Source of the DNA: Chthoniobacter sp.
GTDB lineage: Bacteria; Verrucomicrobiota; Verrucomicrobiia; Chthoniobacterales; Chthoniobacteraceae
Assembly: GCA_025352865.1 (NCBI GenBank)
Contig: JANXSB010000363.1
Coordinates: forward strand, 1-11,919
Direction of reading: 5' to 3'
Length of the DNA stretch: 11,919 nt
Positions 5,885-11,919 of the stretch are shown in pieces. The notes beneath the pieces are model-generated. The model searched no databases, was not told where the DNA came from, and saw only the letters and a list, made by a program, of their open reading frames with translations. Made by a program: the position numbers and the translations under genes. How positions within the stretch are numbered: the stretch's first letter is position 1; the number at the start of each line of letters is the position of its first letter.

Positions 5885-7108
5885 ATGACGATCACCGCAC
5901 CCGCCACGGGCGGCCCGAAGCCGCAGACGATTTGGAAATTGCTCGCGCCGGATTGGAGCGCGCTGGACACGGTCTGGCGCAATCCCGCGCCCTTCGTGCT
6001 CTGGCCGGTCGGGCACCAGGCGCTGCTCGCGCACTGGATGGATGAAGCGGTGCGGCGCGGCGTCGAGACGGTCGAGCTGCACGTTGCGGACCGCCCGGCG
6101 GAAGTGCGCGCGCTGCTCGAAGGCGGTGCCTACTGGTCGCGCCGTCTGCGCGTGATCCCGATCGCGCGGGACGCCGATGCTCCCGCCGACGCGCTGCGCC
6201 TGAGCGGTCTGCCGGGCGATCCGTACGACGCGACGCCCGCCGACGGGCGCGAGCTTTTGCAGCATTGGTTCGCTTTGCAAAAACGCTGGCTGGCGCGGCG
6301 CAGCGAAGGGCCGGTGACGCTCGACACGCGGCACAGCTCCGGCGGGTGGATCGGGGTGCAGGCGAAGGTGCATCCCTCGGCGAAACTCACCGCGCCGTTT
6401 TGGATCGGCGCGCACGCCGTGGTCGGCGCGGGCTGCGAGATCGGGCCGGATGCGCTCATCGGCGCGCACTCGGTGCTCGATGAAAATGTCGCGGTGCGGC
6501 AGGCGTGCGTGGTCAGCCGCACGTATCTCGGGCGCAATACGGAACTCGTCCGCGCCGCCGCCACGGGCGGAACGCTCCTCGATCTCGAGCGCGGCTGCCG
6601 CGCGGACATTGCGGAGCGTTTCATTCTCGGGCCGGTCGCGGCGGATGCGCGCGGGGCGTCCCTCGTCCAGCGCGGCGTCGCGCTCGTGCTGTATGCGCTG
6701 CTCGCGCCGGTCGCGAAACTTTGGTGCCGCGCGTGGGACGCGCAGGAAGTGGCGGTGCCGGACGGTGCGACGATCCGGCTGCGCACCGGAAACGCCGGGC
6801 CGCTCTGGGTGCGGCGCTGGCCGTGGCTCGCGGAAATCGCGCGCGGGCATTTGCGCTGGGTCGGGATTCTCCCGCGCGCCGAGGCCGCTTGGAGTTCCAT
6901 GCCGGCCGAACTGGCCGCGCCGCTGCGCGCGTCGGAGCCGGGTGTTTTTTCGCTCGCGGATGTTCACGGTTGCCACGACCCCGCCGATCCCGAAGAGTGG
7001 ATTCACGCCGTTTACCAGGCGCAGCGCGCTGATCCGCAGGTGACGGCCACTGTCCTGAAAAGCGTTTGGAGGATTGCATGGTTCAAGACTGCGAACACGC
7101 CCTGCTGA
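5885..7108 (+). CDS. Three-domain hexapeptide-repeat protein with degenerate nucleotidyltransferase-like and sugar-transferase-like domains
   Basis: A 407-residue protein in three parts. Residues about 35-95 (PFVLWPVGHQALLAHWMDEAVRRGV, split around W51) resemble an NDP-sugar pyrophosphorylase N-domain but lack its GxGxR nucleotide-binding signature. Residues about 155-250 are left-handed beta-helix hexapeptide repeats (VHPSAKLTAPFWIGAHAVVG, then IGPDALIGAHSVL). Residues about 262-402 resemble the sugar-1-phosphate transferase encoded just upstream: a hydrophobic segment (264-280), then ARGHLRWVGILPR (319-331) aligning with LHGEMSLVGPRPP and SEPGVFSLADV (350-360) aligning with AKPGLTCFWQV, but the catalytic Asp-Glu dyad is absent (RRWPWLA). 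These alignments were done by eye. A scaffold or regulatory pseudoenzyme is one possibility; a functional acyl- or nucleotidyltransferase-related role is another. It overlaps the next gene by 31 bp (7078-7108), and a GGAAGG-like purine run lies 14 nt before the start. Confidence 0.7.
   Translation: MTITAPATGGPKPQTIWKLLAPDWSALDTVWRNPAPFVLWPVGHQALLAHWMDEAVRRGVETVELHVADRPAEVRALLEGGAYWSRRLRVIPIARDADAPADALRLSGLPGDPYDATPADGRELLQHWFALQKRWLARRSEGPVTLDTRHSSGGWIGVQAKVHPSAKLTAPFWIGAHAVVGAGCEIGPDALIGAHSVLDENVAVRQACVVSRTYLGRNTELVRAAATGGTLLDLERGCRADIAERFILGPVAADARGASLVQRGVALVLYALLAPVAKLWCRAWDAQEVAVPDGATIRLRTGNAGPLWVRRWPWLAEIARGHLRWVGILPRAEAAWSSMPAELAAPLRASEPGVFSLADVHGCHDPADPEEWIHAVYQAQRADPQVTATVLKSVWRIAWFKTANTPC
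7068..7072 (+). promoter_or_regulatory. Strong Shine-Dalgarno GGAGG that fixes the start of the kinase-phosphatase gene
   Basis: GGAGG lies 5 nt before the ATG at 7078, inside the coding region of the preceding gene. It is one of the few clear ribosome binding sites in the operon. It argues for the ATG rather than the in-frame TTG at 7066, which overlaps the motif. A dedicated strong site suggests this regulator is translated partly independently of the upstream gene. Confidence 0.75.
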
Positions 7109-8838
7109 CTTACGCCGAGTTTGCCGAATGCGAGATCGGTTCCGATCTCGCGCTGGTGTCCGTCGCGCTGGGAAAATTCCGTCTCGCGTGCCTGCACAAC
7201 GGGCTCGGGGAGGAGCGCTGGCGCGAGGTGGAGCTGGCCACTGCCGAGGGCTTGAACAACGCCATCATGCACGGCGGCGGCACCGCGGACGATCTCGTCC
7301 GGCTGCGCTGGAACTGGACCGGCGAGGTCCTGGAAGTCCGCATTTTTGACTCCGGCGATTTCGCACCCTCCGACCTGCTCCCGCCCGGTCTGCCGGCGGA
7401 TCCCCTGGCCGAAAGCGGACGCGGCGGATTCCTCATCGCCGCGATGATGGACGAGGTCGTGGACGAGATGTGCGAGGGCCGGCATTGCCTGCTCATGCGC
7501 AAGCGTGTGGGGGAAAAAGCGCCGCCGCGCGAACAGACCGCGGAAACCGGCGCGCTGATCGCCGCGATGACCGAGGACCTTAGCAACAGCTACGAGAATC
7601 TCGCCACCTTCTACCGCTTCAGCGAAGAGCTGGCGACCGCGACTTCGTTCGACGATTTCATGCGGCGCGCGCTCCACCGGCTGGTCAAGTGGGCGCAGGC
7701 GGATGAAGTGCAGGTGAGCCTTGATGACGAGGGCAGCCTTGCGCTTTCGTACTATCACGGGCCGGAGGAGCGGGTCATCAGCCGGGCCGACGGGCACGTC
7801 ACGCTGACCGCGCTCACGCCGCGCAAGGACACGCTGGAGATGCGCGCCTTTCGCGGGGATGCCGGCTCCACGGTGGAGGAGTGCGCGAGCCTCGCGCGCC
7901 ACGATCCGCTGTGGCGGGAGACGGGCATCGCGTGTGTGTGCCCGGTGCTGTTTCAGGGCGCGCCCATCGGCGTCGTCTCGATCATCCGGCGCAAGGCGGA
8001 GCCGCATTTCAGCGCCGCGCAAATCCACCTCGTGCGCGCCGTCGGGGACTTCCTCGGCATCGCCCGCACCACGGCCATTTTGCAGGAGCAGCGGCAGACG
8101 CAGCAGCGCGCGATGCGCGAGCTGGAGATCGCCTCGGAAATCCAGCAGTTGCTGCTCCCGCGCTTTTTTCCGACCAGCGCAAAGTCGCGGATTTTCGGCA
8201 TCTCGCAGGCGGCCACGGAAGTCGGCGGCGACTACTTCGACGTGCTGCCGATCGGCGAGCGCGGCGTGCTCGTGGCCATCGCCGATGTGATGGGTAAAGG
8301 GCTGCCCGCGGCGCTGCTCGCCACGGTCCTGCGCGCCACCATTCGCGCGCGGCTCGACCTCGCTGCCGAGCCTGGCCGGCTGCTCAGCGAGATCAACAGC
8401 CAGCTCATTCCCGACCTCGCGAAGCTCGACATGTTCATCACCGCGCAGCTCGCGTTTCTCTGCCACGAAACCGGCCGGCTCATCTACGCGAGTGCCGGGC
8501 ATTGCCCGATCCTGATGTACCGCCGCGGCAGCGCCGCGGCCGAGCAGAAGGCTGCGGGAGGAATCCCGCTCGGCGTGCTCACCGATGCCGCCTACGACTC
8601 GACGTACGAGTCGGTGAAAAGCGGGGACCGCTTCGTTTTCCTCACCGACGGGCTGTATGAAGTGCATTCGCCCGCCGGCGAAATCCTCGGGCTCGACCGC
8701 GTCGCGGCGAAGATTCCAGCGCTGTGGGAAGGTTCACCCGCCAGCTTTTGCCGCGGCCTGCTGGATTTTGTGCGTGTCCATTCGGGAGGCGTTCCGGCCA
8801 CGGACGACCGCACCTTGCTGACCCTCGAATGCTTATGA
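7078..8838 (+). CDS. Partner-switching regulator: RsbW-like HATPase - GAF - PP2C (SpoIIE) phosphatase
   Basis: A 586-residue cytoplasmic protein joining opposing enzymes. N-terminal residues 1-143 are an RsbW/SpoIIAB-type serine kinase ATPase: N-box EGLNNAIMH (58-65, with E58, N61, H65), DSG (91-93) and SGRGG (113-117). A linker helix (about 160-185) leads to a GAF-like sensor domain (about 185-335; LFQGAPIGVVSIIRR). A helical connector (about 335-358) precedes the SpoIIE/PP2C phosphatase with metal-binding residues in EVGGDYFD (D385), IADVMGKG (D403), SAGHCP (472-477), FLTDGLYE (D524) and DDRT (D576, D577). All expected catalytic residues appear present in both enzymes. By family knowledge the kinase would phosphorylate, and the phosphatase dephosphorylate, a STAS protein; the divergent STAS gene is the obvious candidate. 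The start is set by the GGAGG at 7068-7072. The stop overlaps the response regulator's start in ATGA. Confidence 0.92.
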   Translation: MVQDCEHALLTYAEFAECEIGSDLALVSVALGKFRLACLHNGLGEERWREVELATAEGLNNAIMHGGGTADDLVRLRWNWTGEVLEVRIFDSGDFAPSDLLPPGLPADPLAESGRGGFLIAAMMDEVVDEMCEGRHCLLMRKRVGEKAPPREQTAETGALIAAMTEDLSNSYENLATFYRFSEELATATSFDDFMRRALHRLVKWAQADEVQVSLDDEGSLALSYYHGPEERVISRADGHVTLTALTPRKDTLEMRAFRGDAGSTVEECASLARHDPLWRETGIACVCPVLFQGAPIGVVSIIRRKAEPHFSAAQIHLVRAVGDFLGIARTTAILQEQRQTQQRAMRELEIASEIQQLLLPRFFPTSAKSRIFGISQAATEVGGDYFDVLPIGERGVLVAIADVMGKGLPAALLATVLRATIRARLDLAAEPGRLLSEINSQLIPDLAKLDMFITAQLAFLCHETGRLIYASAGHCPILMYRRGSAAAEQKAAGGIPLGVLTDAAYDSTYESVKSGDRFVFLTDGLYEVHSPAGEILGLDRVAAKIPALWEGSPASFCRGLLDFVRVHSGGVPATDDRTLLTLECL

Positions 8839-9215
8839 GCGTCCCGAAGCAAAAAACCGTCCTCGTGGCCGATGACCAGCCGCACATCGCGGAAGTCGTG
8901 CGCCTGAGCCTCGAGCGTGCGGGGTGCCGGGTGAAAACCGCCTCCAGCGGACTCGAGACCTTGCGCCAGGCGCTGGCCGAACCCATCGATCTGCTCATCA
9001 TCGACGTGACCATGCCCGACATGAACGGATTTGAAACGCTGCGCCTGCTGAAACAAATCCCGGACAATGCGAGCGTGCCCGTGATCATCCTCACCGGCAG
9101 CGGCGACGCGAAAGTCCGCCGCGAGGCCGAACAGCTTGGCGTCGCCGCTTTTCTCACGAAACCTTTCAGCCCGACGGAACTCGAGCGGCGCGTGCAAAAA
9201 ATTCTCGGAACATGA
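8835..9215 (+). CDS. Single-domain response regulator (REC only)
   Basis: Stand-alone CheY-like receiver of 126 residues with no output domain. All conserved positions are present: acidic pair D13-D14 (LVADDQ), phosphoacceptor D57 (LLIIDVTMPDMNG), T87 (ILTGS), and K109 with the following proline (FLTKP). Phosphorylation of D57 by an unknown histidine kinase would change its binding surface, so it must act through another protein. The 4-bp ATGA overlap (8835-8838) with the PP2C fusion gene makes that protein the likely target. In other partner switches (RsbU/HsbR/SypE types) a receiver domain controls PP2C activity in cis; here it would act in trans. An alternative in-frame ATG at 8829 would add two residues. 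The frame is open further upstream, but that part is the shadow of the PP2C gene. No histidine kinase is visible in the window. Confidence 0.93.
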   Translation: MSVPKQKTVLVADDQPHIAEVVRLSLERAGCRVKTASSGLETLRQALAEPIDLLIIDVTMPDMNGFETLRLLKQIPDNASVPVIILTGSGDAKVRREAEQLGVAAFLTKPFSPTELERRVQKILGT

Positions 9216-10417
9216 AAACAGCATCGCTCGACCTTTTCATCTTTGCGGACGCGCTCGGCTGGACGCAGGCGCAGAAGCGCGGATTCCTCGCCGACCTCTT
9301 TCCGCACCGCGCACCGTGCGAGACGATCTTCGGCTACTCCGCCTCGTGCGACCCGAGCATCCTCACCGGCGAGCTGCCCGCGAAGCACGGACACTTTTCG
9401 TTTTTCGTCCACGGGCCGGAGTGCTCGCCCTTCCGCTGGGCGCGGTATTTCGGCTGGCTGCCGCAGCTTTTCGCGGCGCATCACCGCGTGCGCAACCGCG
9501 TCTCGCGCTGGGTCGCGCGGCGCAATGGCTACACCGGATATTTCCAGCTCTACAGCGTCCCGTTTTCCAAGCTGCCGCACCTCGATTACACCGAGAAGCG
9601 CGACATCTACCTGCCCGGCGGAATCAATGGCGGACAGCCGACGATCTTCGAGCATTGGGAAAAATCCGGCGTCCCGTGGACGCGCTCCGACTGGCGCGCG
9701 GGCGACGCCGCCAACATCGCGCACCTCAAGTCCGAGATCGCGCGCGGCGACGTGCGCCTCGCCTACCTTTTCACCGCCGGGCTCGATGCGACAATGCACG
9801 CGCACACCACGGACTCCGCCGAGACCACCGCGGCCTTCGCCAAATTCGAGCGCTGGGTGCGCGAAATCCACGACCTCGCGACGCAGCACTATCGCGAAGT
9901 GCGGATGCACCTTTTCAGCGATCACGGCATGACCGACACCACGCGCGTCAGCCGCATGATGGTCGATTTTGAAAAGGCCGGCTTCATCTACGGCCGCGAT
10001 TACGCCGCGGTCTGGGATTCCACGATGGCGCGGTTTTGGTTTCCCGGCGGCGAGCCCGTGCGGACGCGGATTCGCGAGTGGCTCGCGCAGCGCGATGAAG
10101 GCCGCATCGTCACCGCCGCCGAACTCGAATCGTGGGGCTGCCTTTTCCCCGACCACCGTTACGGCGAGCTTTTCTACCTGCTCGCGAACGGCTGCATCTT
10201 CGCCCCGTCCTTTATGAACCGCTCGCGCGTCCCCGGCATGCACGGCTTCGATCCCGCCGAGCCCGATAGCAAAGCCTGCTGGCTGACCACGCACCCCGTC
10301 GCCAACTCGCCCGCGCGGATCAACGAAATCTTTCATGTGATGAAAGCCGCCGCTGCGTCCATCGACGTCCCGATCACCGGCCCGCAGGTGCATGACTTGG
10401 TGGGGAAAGTGGCGTGA
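9212..10417 (+). CDS. Alkaline phosphatase superfamily hydrolase (phosphodiesterase/nucleotide pyrophosphatase-like)
   Basis: A 401-residue protein of the alkaline-phosphatase superfamily, closest in look to type I phosphodiesterase/nucleotide pyrophosphatases (PF01663). Metal-site motifs: FADALGW (D13), GYSASCDPSILTG (41-53, with S43 the likely nucleophile by spacing to TG), GLDATMHAH (D192, H196), LFSDHGMT (D237, H238) and PGMHGF (H344). No signal peptide or membrane segment is seen, so it is probably cytoplasmic, unlike many secreted relatives. In an EPS operon it might hydrolyse nucleotide sugars or act on phosphorylated polymer or lipid intermediates; these are guesses. It is the last gene of the operon, and its ATG overlaps the response regulator's stop in ATGA (9212-9215). 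The stop is followed by paired hairpins and a convergent gene. The superfamily is firm; the substrate is unknown. Confidence 0.87.
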   Translation: MKTASLDLFIFADALGWTQAQKRGFLADLFPHRAPCETIFGYSASCDPSILTGELPAKHGHFSFFVHGPECSPFRWARYFGWLPQLFAAHHRVRNRVSRWVARRNGYTGYFQLYSVPFSKLPHLDYTEKRDIYLPGGINGGQPTIFEHWEKSGVPWTRSDWRAGDAANIAHLKSEIARGDVRLAYLFTAGLDATMHAHTTDSAETTAAFAKFERWVREIHDLATQHYREVRMHLFSDHGMTDTTRVSRMMVDFEKAGFIYGRDYAAVWDSTMARFWFPGGEPVRTRIREWLAQRDEGRIVTAAELESWGCLFPDHRYGELFYLLANGCIFAPSFMNRSRVPGMHGFDPAEPDSKACWLTTHPVANSPARINEIFHVMKAAAASIDVPITGPQVHDLVGKVA

Positions 10418-10425
10418 TTCCCCCT

Positions 10426-10450
10426 CGTTCCGAAACTCTGTTTCGGAACG
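10426..10450. repeat. Perfect hairpin: 10-bp stem, CTCTG loop
   Basis: CGTTCCGAAA (10426-10435), loop CTCTG and TTTCGGAACG (10441-10450) form a perfect 10-bp inverted repeat 8 bp after the operon's last stop. It lies between convergent genes, so it could act as a bidirectional terminator, but neither strand has a following T-tract. A REP-like dispersed element is equally possible. Confidence 0.8.
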
Positions 10451-10459
10451 CACCGATCC

Positions 10460-10476
10460 GCGAAACTCTGTTTCGC
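10460..10476. repeat. Second hairpin with the same CTCTG loop, 30 bp downstream
   Basis: GCGAAA (10460-10465), loop CTCTG and TTTCGC (10471-10476) form a 6-bp stem that ends at a C/C mismatch. Its core CGAAACTCTGTTTCG (10461-10475) is an exact 15-nt copy of the core at 10431-10445, offset by exactly 30 bp. It lies 11 bp before the stop codon of the convergent metallo-hydrolase gene. Confidence 0.75.
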
Positions 10477-10487
10477 CGCGCGTCGCC

Positions 10488-11327
10488 TCAAGGCCACACC
10501 TCACCCGCGCGGAGCACGCGGCAGGGCTGCCGGAGCCGCGCGCATTCGGGGAGGAAAAGGTCGCGCGGATCGGCGGTGTTGAAGGCGAACATCTCGTAAT
10601 GGCACGGTACCACGCACCGCGCACCGATGGCGTGCGCGAGCTGCGCGGCCTCGCGTCCGTCGAGGTTTCCCGCCACGCGGCGCTCCGGCGCGTGCCCGTT
10701 GATCGGCAGCAGCGCGAGGTCGATGGGCGCAAAGGCGCGCAGCTTTTCCGCGAGCCCGTCGTAAAGCAGCGTGTCGCCCGAGTGGTAGATCGTCCACCGC
10801 CCGCAGCGGATGACGCAGCCGAGAAACTGGTGCCGTCCCGCCGCGTCGCGCGTGAGTTCATTGTGCGCTGCGGCGATGCCGTGAAACGTGAACGCGCCCA
10901 CCGTGGCGCTCGCGCCATCATCCAGCCCCACCGGCCCGGAGACGCTGATGCCAAGCCGCTCCGCGACGAATGCGCGGTTCGCCTCGGGAATGACCAGCCG
11001 CGCCTGCGGATTCGCCGCGAGCAGCGGGCGCAGCGTCTCCGCATCGAGATGATCGGTGTGGTTATGGCTCGACGTGATGACCTCGATTCCCGTCAGCCGC
11101 TCCGGCGCGATCACGCGCTCCGTCATGCGGATGTGCGGCTTGTCGGTGGCCGCATATTTTTTCGTCAGCGAGTCCGAGAGGTACGGATCGAGCAGCGCCA
11201 AGTGCCCGCCGCAACGCACCAGAAACCCGCTCTGCCCCAGCCACCACACGCGCAGTTCGTCCGGCGTCGCGGGCGGCTGCGCCACTTCGGCGAAAAAGGC
11301 GTCGTCTTGCAAAAAGGGACGGATCAC
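10488..11327 (-). CDS. Metallo-beta-lactamase-fold hydrolase (UlaG-like)
   Basis: A 279-residue metallo-beta-lactamase-fold protein with a dinuclear metal site: SHNHTDHLD gives H88-x-H90-x-D92-H93, SGDT gives D185, and PCHYEMF gives H243. The opening VWWLGQSGFLVRCGGHLALLDPYLSD and the segment LALLPINGHAPERRVAGNLDG (each split here across residues 27-52 and 204-224) resemble UlaG-type (L-ascorbate-6-phosphate lactonase-like) enzymes more than true beta-lactamases. The substrate is unknown. There is no signal peptide, so it is probably cytoplasmic. The start is a GTG at 11325-11327 overlapping the upstream MetE-like gene's stop in GTGA, so the two are probably one operon and may act in related metabolism, perhaps sulfur or methyl compounds; that link is inferred from position only. 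The gene converges on the EPS operon across a 70-bp gap with two hairpins. Confidence 0.88.
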   Translation of the reverse strand: MIRPFLQDDAFFAEVAQPPATPDELRVWWLGQSGFLVRCGGHLALLDPYLSDSLTKKYAATDKPHIRMTERVIAPERLTGIEVITSSHNHTDHLDAETLRPLLAANPQARLVIPEANRAFVAERLGISVSGPVGLDDGASATVGAFTFHGIAAAHNELTRDAAGRHQFLGCVIRCGRWTIYHSGDTLLYDGLAEKLRAFAPIDLALLPINGHAPERRVAGNLDGREAAQLAHAIGARCVVPCHYEMFAFNTADPRDLFLPECARLRQPCRVLRAGEVWP

Positions 11328-11919
11328 AAACCCAGCTCCGCGCGCACGAGCTTCACTCCTGAGACCATGTTCGCGAGCTTTTGCCGCGCGGCCCAGCGCG
11401 CGGTCTGGCTGAGGCCGCAGTCGGGCGCGAAGGACAGCCGCTCAGCCGGCGCATGTTCGAGACAGTGCCGCACGCGCGCGGCCACTTCCTCGGGCGTCTC
11501 GATGAAGTAGCTCTTCACGTCGATGATCCCGACGGCGACATGCATGCGCTTCGCGATTTCGCCGATGATCGCGATCTCGGAAAACTCGCGGCTCGCCATT
11601 TCGAGATGCACCTCGTCGAGCGTCATGTCGAGAAAGGCGGGGAACATCGGCGCATAGCGGCGCAAGCCCACGGCGCGGCCTTTGAAATTGCCGAAGCAGA
11701 GATGCGTCGAAAGCCGGCATTTTCCGACGATGGGCTCGACGGTGCGGTTGAAAATGCCAATGAACTTTTTCGGATCCTCGCGGTGCGCGTAGCAGCTCAT
11801 CGAGGGCTCATCGACCGTGATCTCCGTGCAGCCTGCCACGACCAGCGCCTCCAGTTCTGCGCGCACGATCGGCAGCAGCGCTTCGGTCAGCGCGTAACGG
11901 TCTTTGTATTGGGCGTTGG
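11324..11919 (-). CDS. MetE-type cobalamin-independent methionine synthase catalytic domain, 5' end outside window
   Basis: The C-terminal 197 residues of a MetE-family methyltransferase, which transfers a methyl group to the zinc-bound thiol of homocysteine. The frame is open to the window edge (first visible residues NAQYKDRYALTEALLP), so the GTG at 11866 is internal. Visible motifs: TEITVDEPSMS, STHLCFGNF (zinc ligands His and Cys of HxC), VHLEMASREF (Glu ligand), and FAPDCGLSQTARWAARQKL (third-ligand Cys). The segments CFGNFKGRAVGLRRYAP and GIIDVKSYFIETPEEVA match my recollection of a short, stand-alone MetE-like family of roughly 340-380 residues rather than E. coli-type two-domain MetE, but the N-terminal part needed to decide is not in the window. 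The stop overlaps the metallo-hydrolase start in GTGA. Confidence 0.88.
   Translation of the reverse strand, partial: NAQYKDRYALTEALLPIVRAELEALVVAGCTEITVDEPSMSCYAHREDPKKFIGIFNRTVEPIVGKCRLSTHLCFGNFKGRAVGLRRYAPMFPAFLDMTLDEVHLEMASREFSEIAIIGEIAKRMHVAVGIIDVKSYFIETPEEVAARVRHCLEHAPAERLSFAPDCGLSQTARWAARQKLANMVSGVKLVRAELGL

Noticed and set aside
5459..7006. A 515-codon open frame on the - strand opposite the sugar transferase and hexapeptide genes
   Set aside because: Arg/His/Pro-rich shadow with no domain signature; the + strand genes are well supported.
10418..10487. CRISPR-like repeat, because of the two identical 15-nt cores at 30-bp spacing
   Set aside because: There are only two copies, the repeat is palindromic and short, the intervening sequence is 15 bp, and no cas gene is present. 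A REP or terminator pair fits better.
8642..11044. An 800-codon open frame on the - strand, antisense to the PP2C end, the response regulator and the hydrolase
   Set aside because: Its translation is Arg/Ala-rich without domain motifs, while the + strand frames contain complete, well-conserved families. Long antisense frames are expected in GC-rich DNA. Its upper end also overlaps the real - strand metallo-hydrolase in another frame.

Overview
The window is GC-rich and densely coded, with hardly any intergenic space, and looks like part of an exopolysaccharide (EPS) synthesis and export locus of a Gram-negative bacterium. Wza-type outer-membrane export lipoproteins support the Gram-negative assignment. 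The overall gene style suggests Verrucomicrobiota (Opitutus/Chthoniobacter-like), but that is a guess from protein flavour; no marker gene is present.

Layout: (1) 1-1846, + strand: two tandem, paralogous Wza-like export proteins. The first lacks its 5' end and the second is a predicted lipoprotein. (2) 1861-3308, - strand: a two-gene unit of a STAS-domain anti-sigma-factor-antagonist-like protein followed by a Pol-beta-type nucleotidyltransferase-fold protein. (3) 3309-3363: a 55-bp divergent promoter region. (4) 3364-10417, + strand: a tightly packed seven-gene operon: GT4 glycosyltransferase, uridine-kinase-like P-loop kinase, short-form polyprenyl-phosphate sugar-1-phosphate transferase, a three-domain hexapeptide protein with two degenerate-looking enzyme domains, an RsbW-like kinase-GAF-PP2C phosphatase fusion, a single-domain response regulator, and an alkaline-phosphatase-superfamily hydrolase. 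Junctions overlap by 4 or 31 bp or are 3 nt apart. (5) 10418-10487: a convergent gap holding two hairpins with the same loop, spaced exactly 30 bp. (6) 10488-11919, - strand: a UlaG-like metallo-beta-lactamase-fold hydrolase preceded, with a 4-bp GTGA overlap, by a MetE-type methionine synthase catalytic domain cut by the window edge. This pair seems unrelated to the EPS locus.

How the parts may fit together: the sugar-1-phosphate transferase would start the lipid-linked repeat unit, the GT4 enzyme would add a sugar and the Wza paralogues would export the polymer. Interleaved with these are all the parts of a partner-switching circuit: a STAS protein with the phosphorylatable serine motif, one polypeptide carrying both the opposing kinase and phosphatase, and a receiver protein. 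No sigma factor lies in the window, so the output of the switch is unknown. The domain logic recalls SypA/SypE control of the Vibrio fischeri syp polysaccharide, with the parts arranged differently. This EPS-linked partner switch and the pseudoenzyme-like hexapeptide fusion are the most interesting contents. No RNA genes, CRISPR arrays, insertion sequences or origins were seen, and no stretch over 300 bases lacks a gene.
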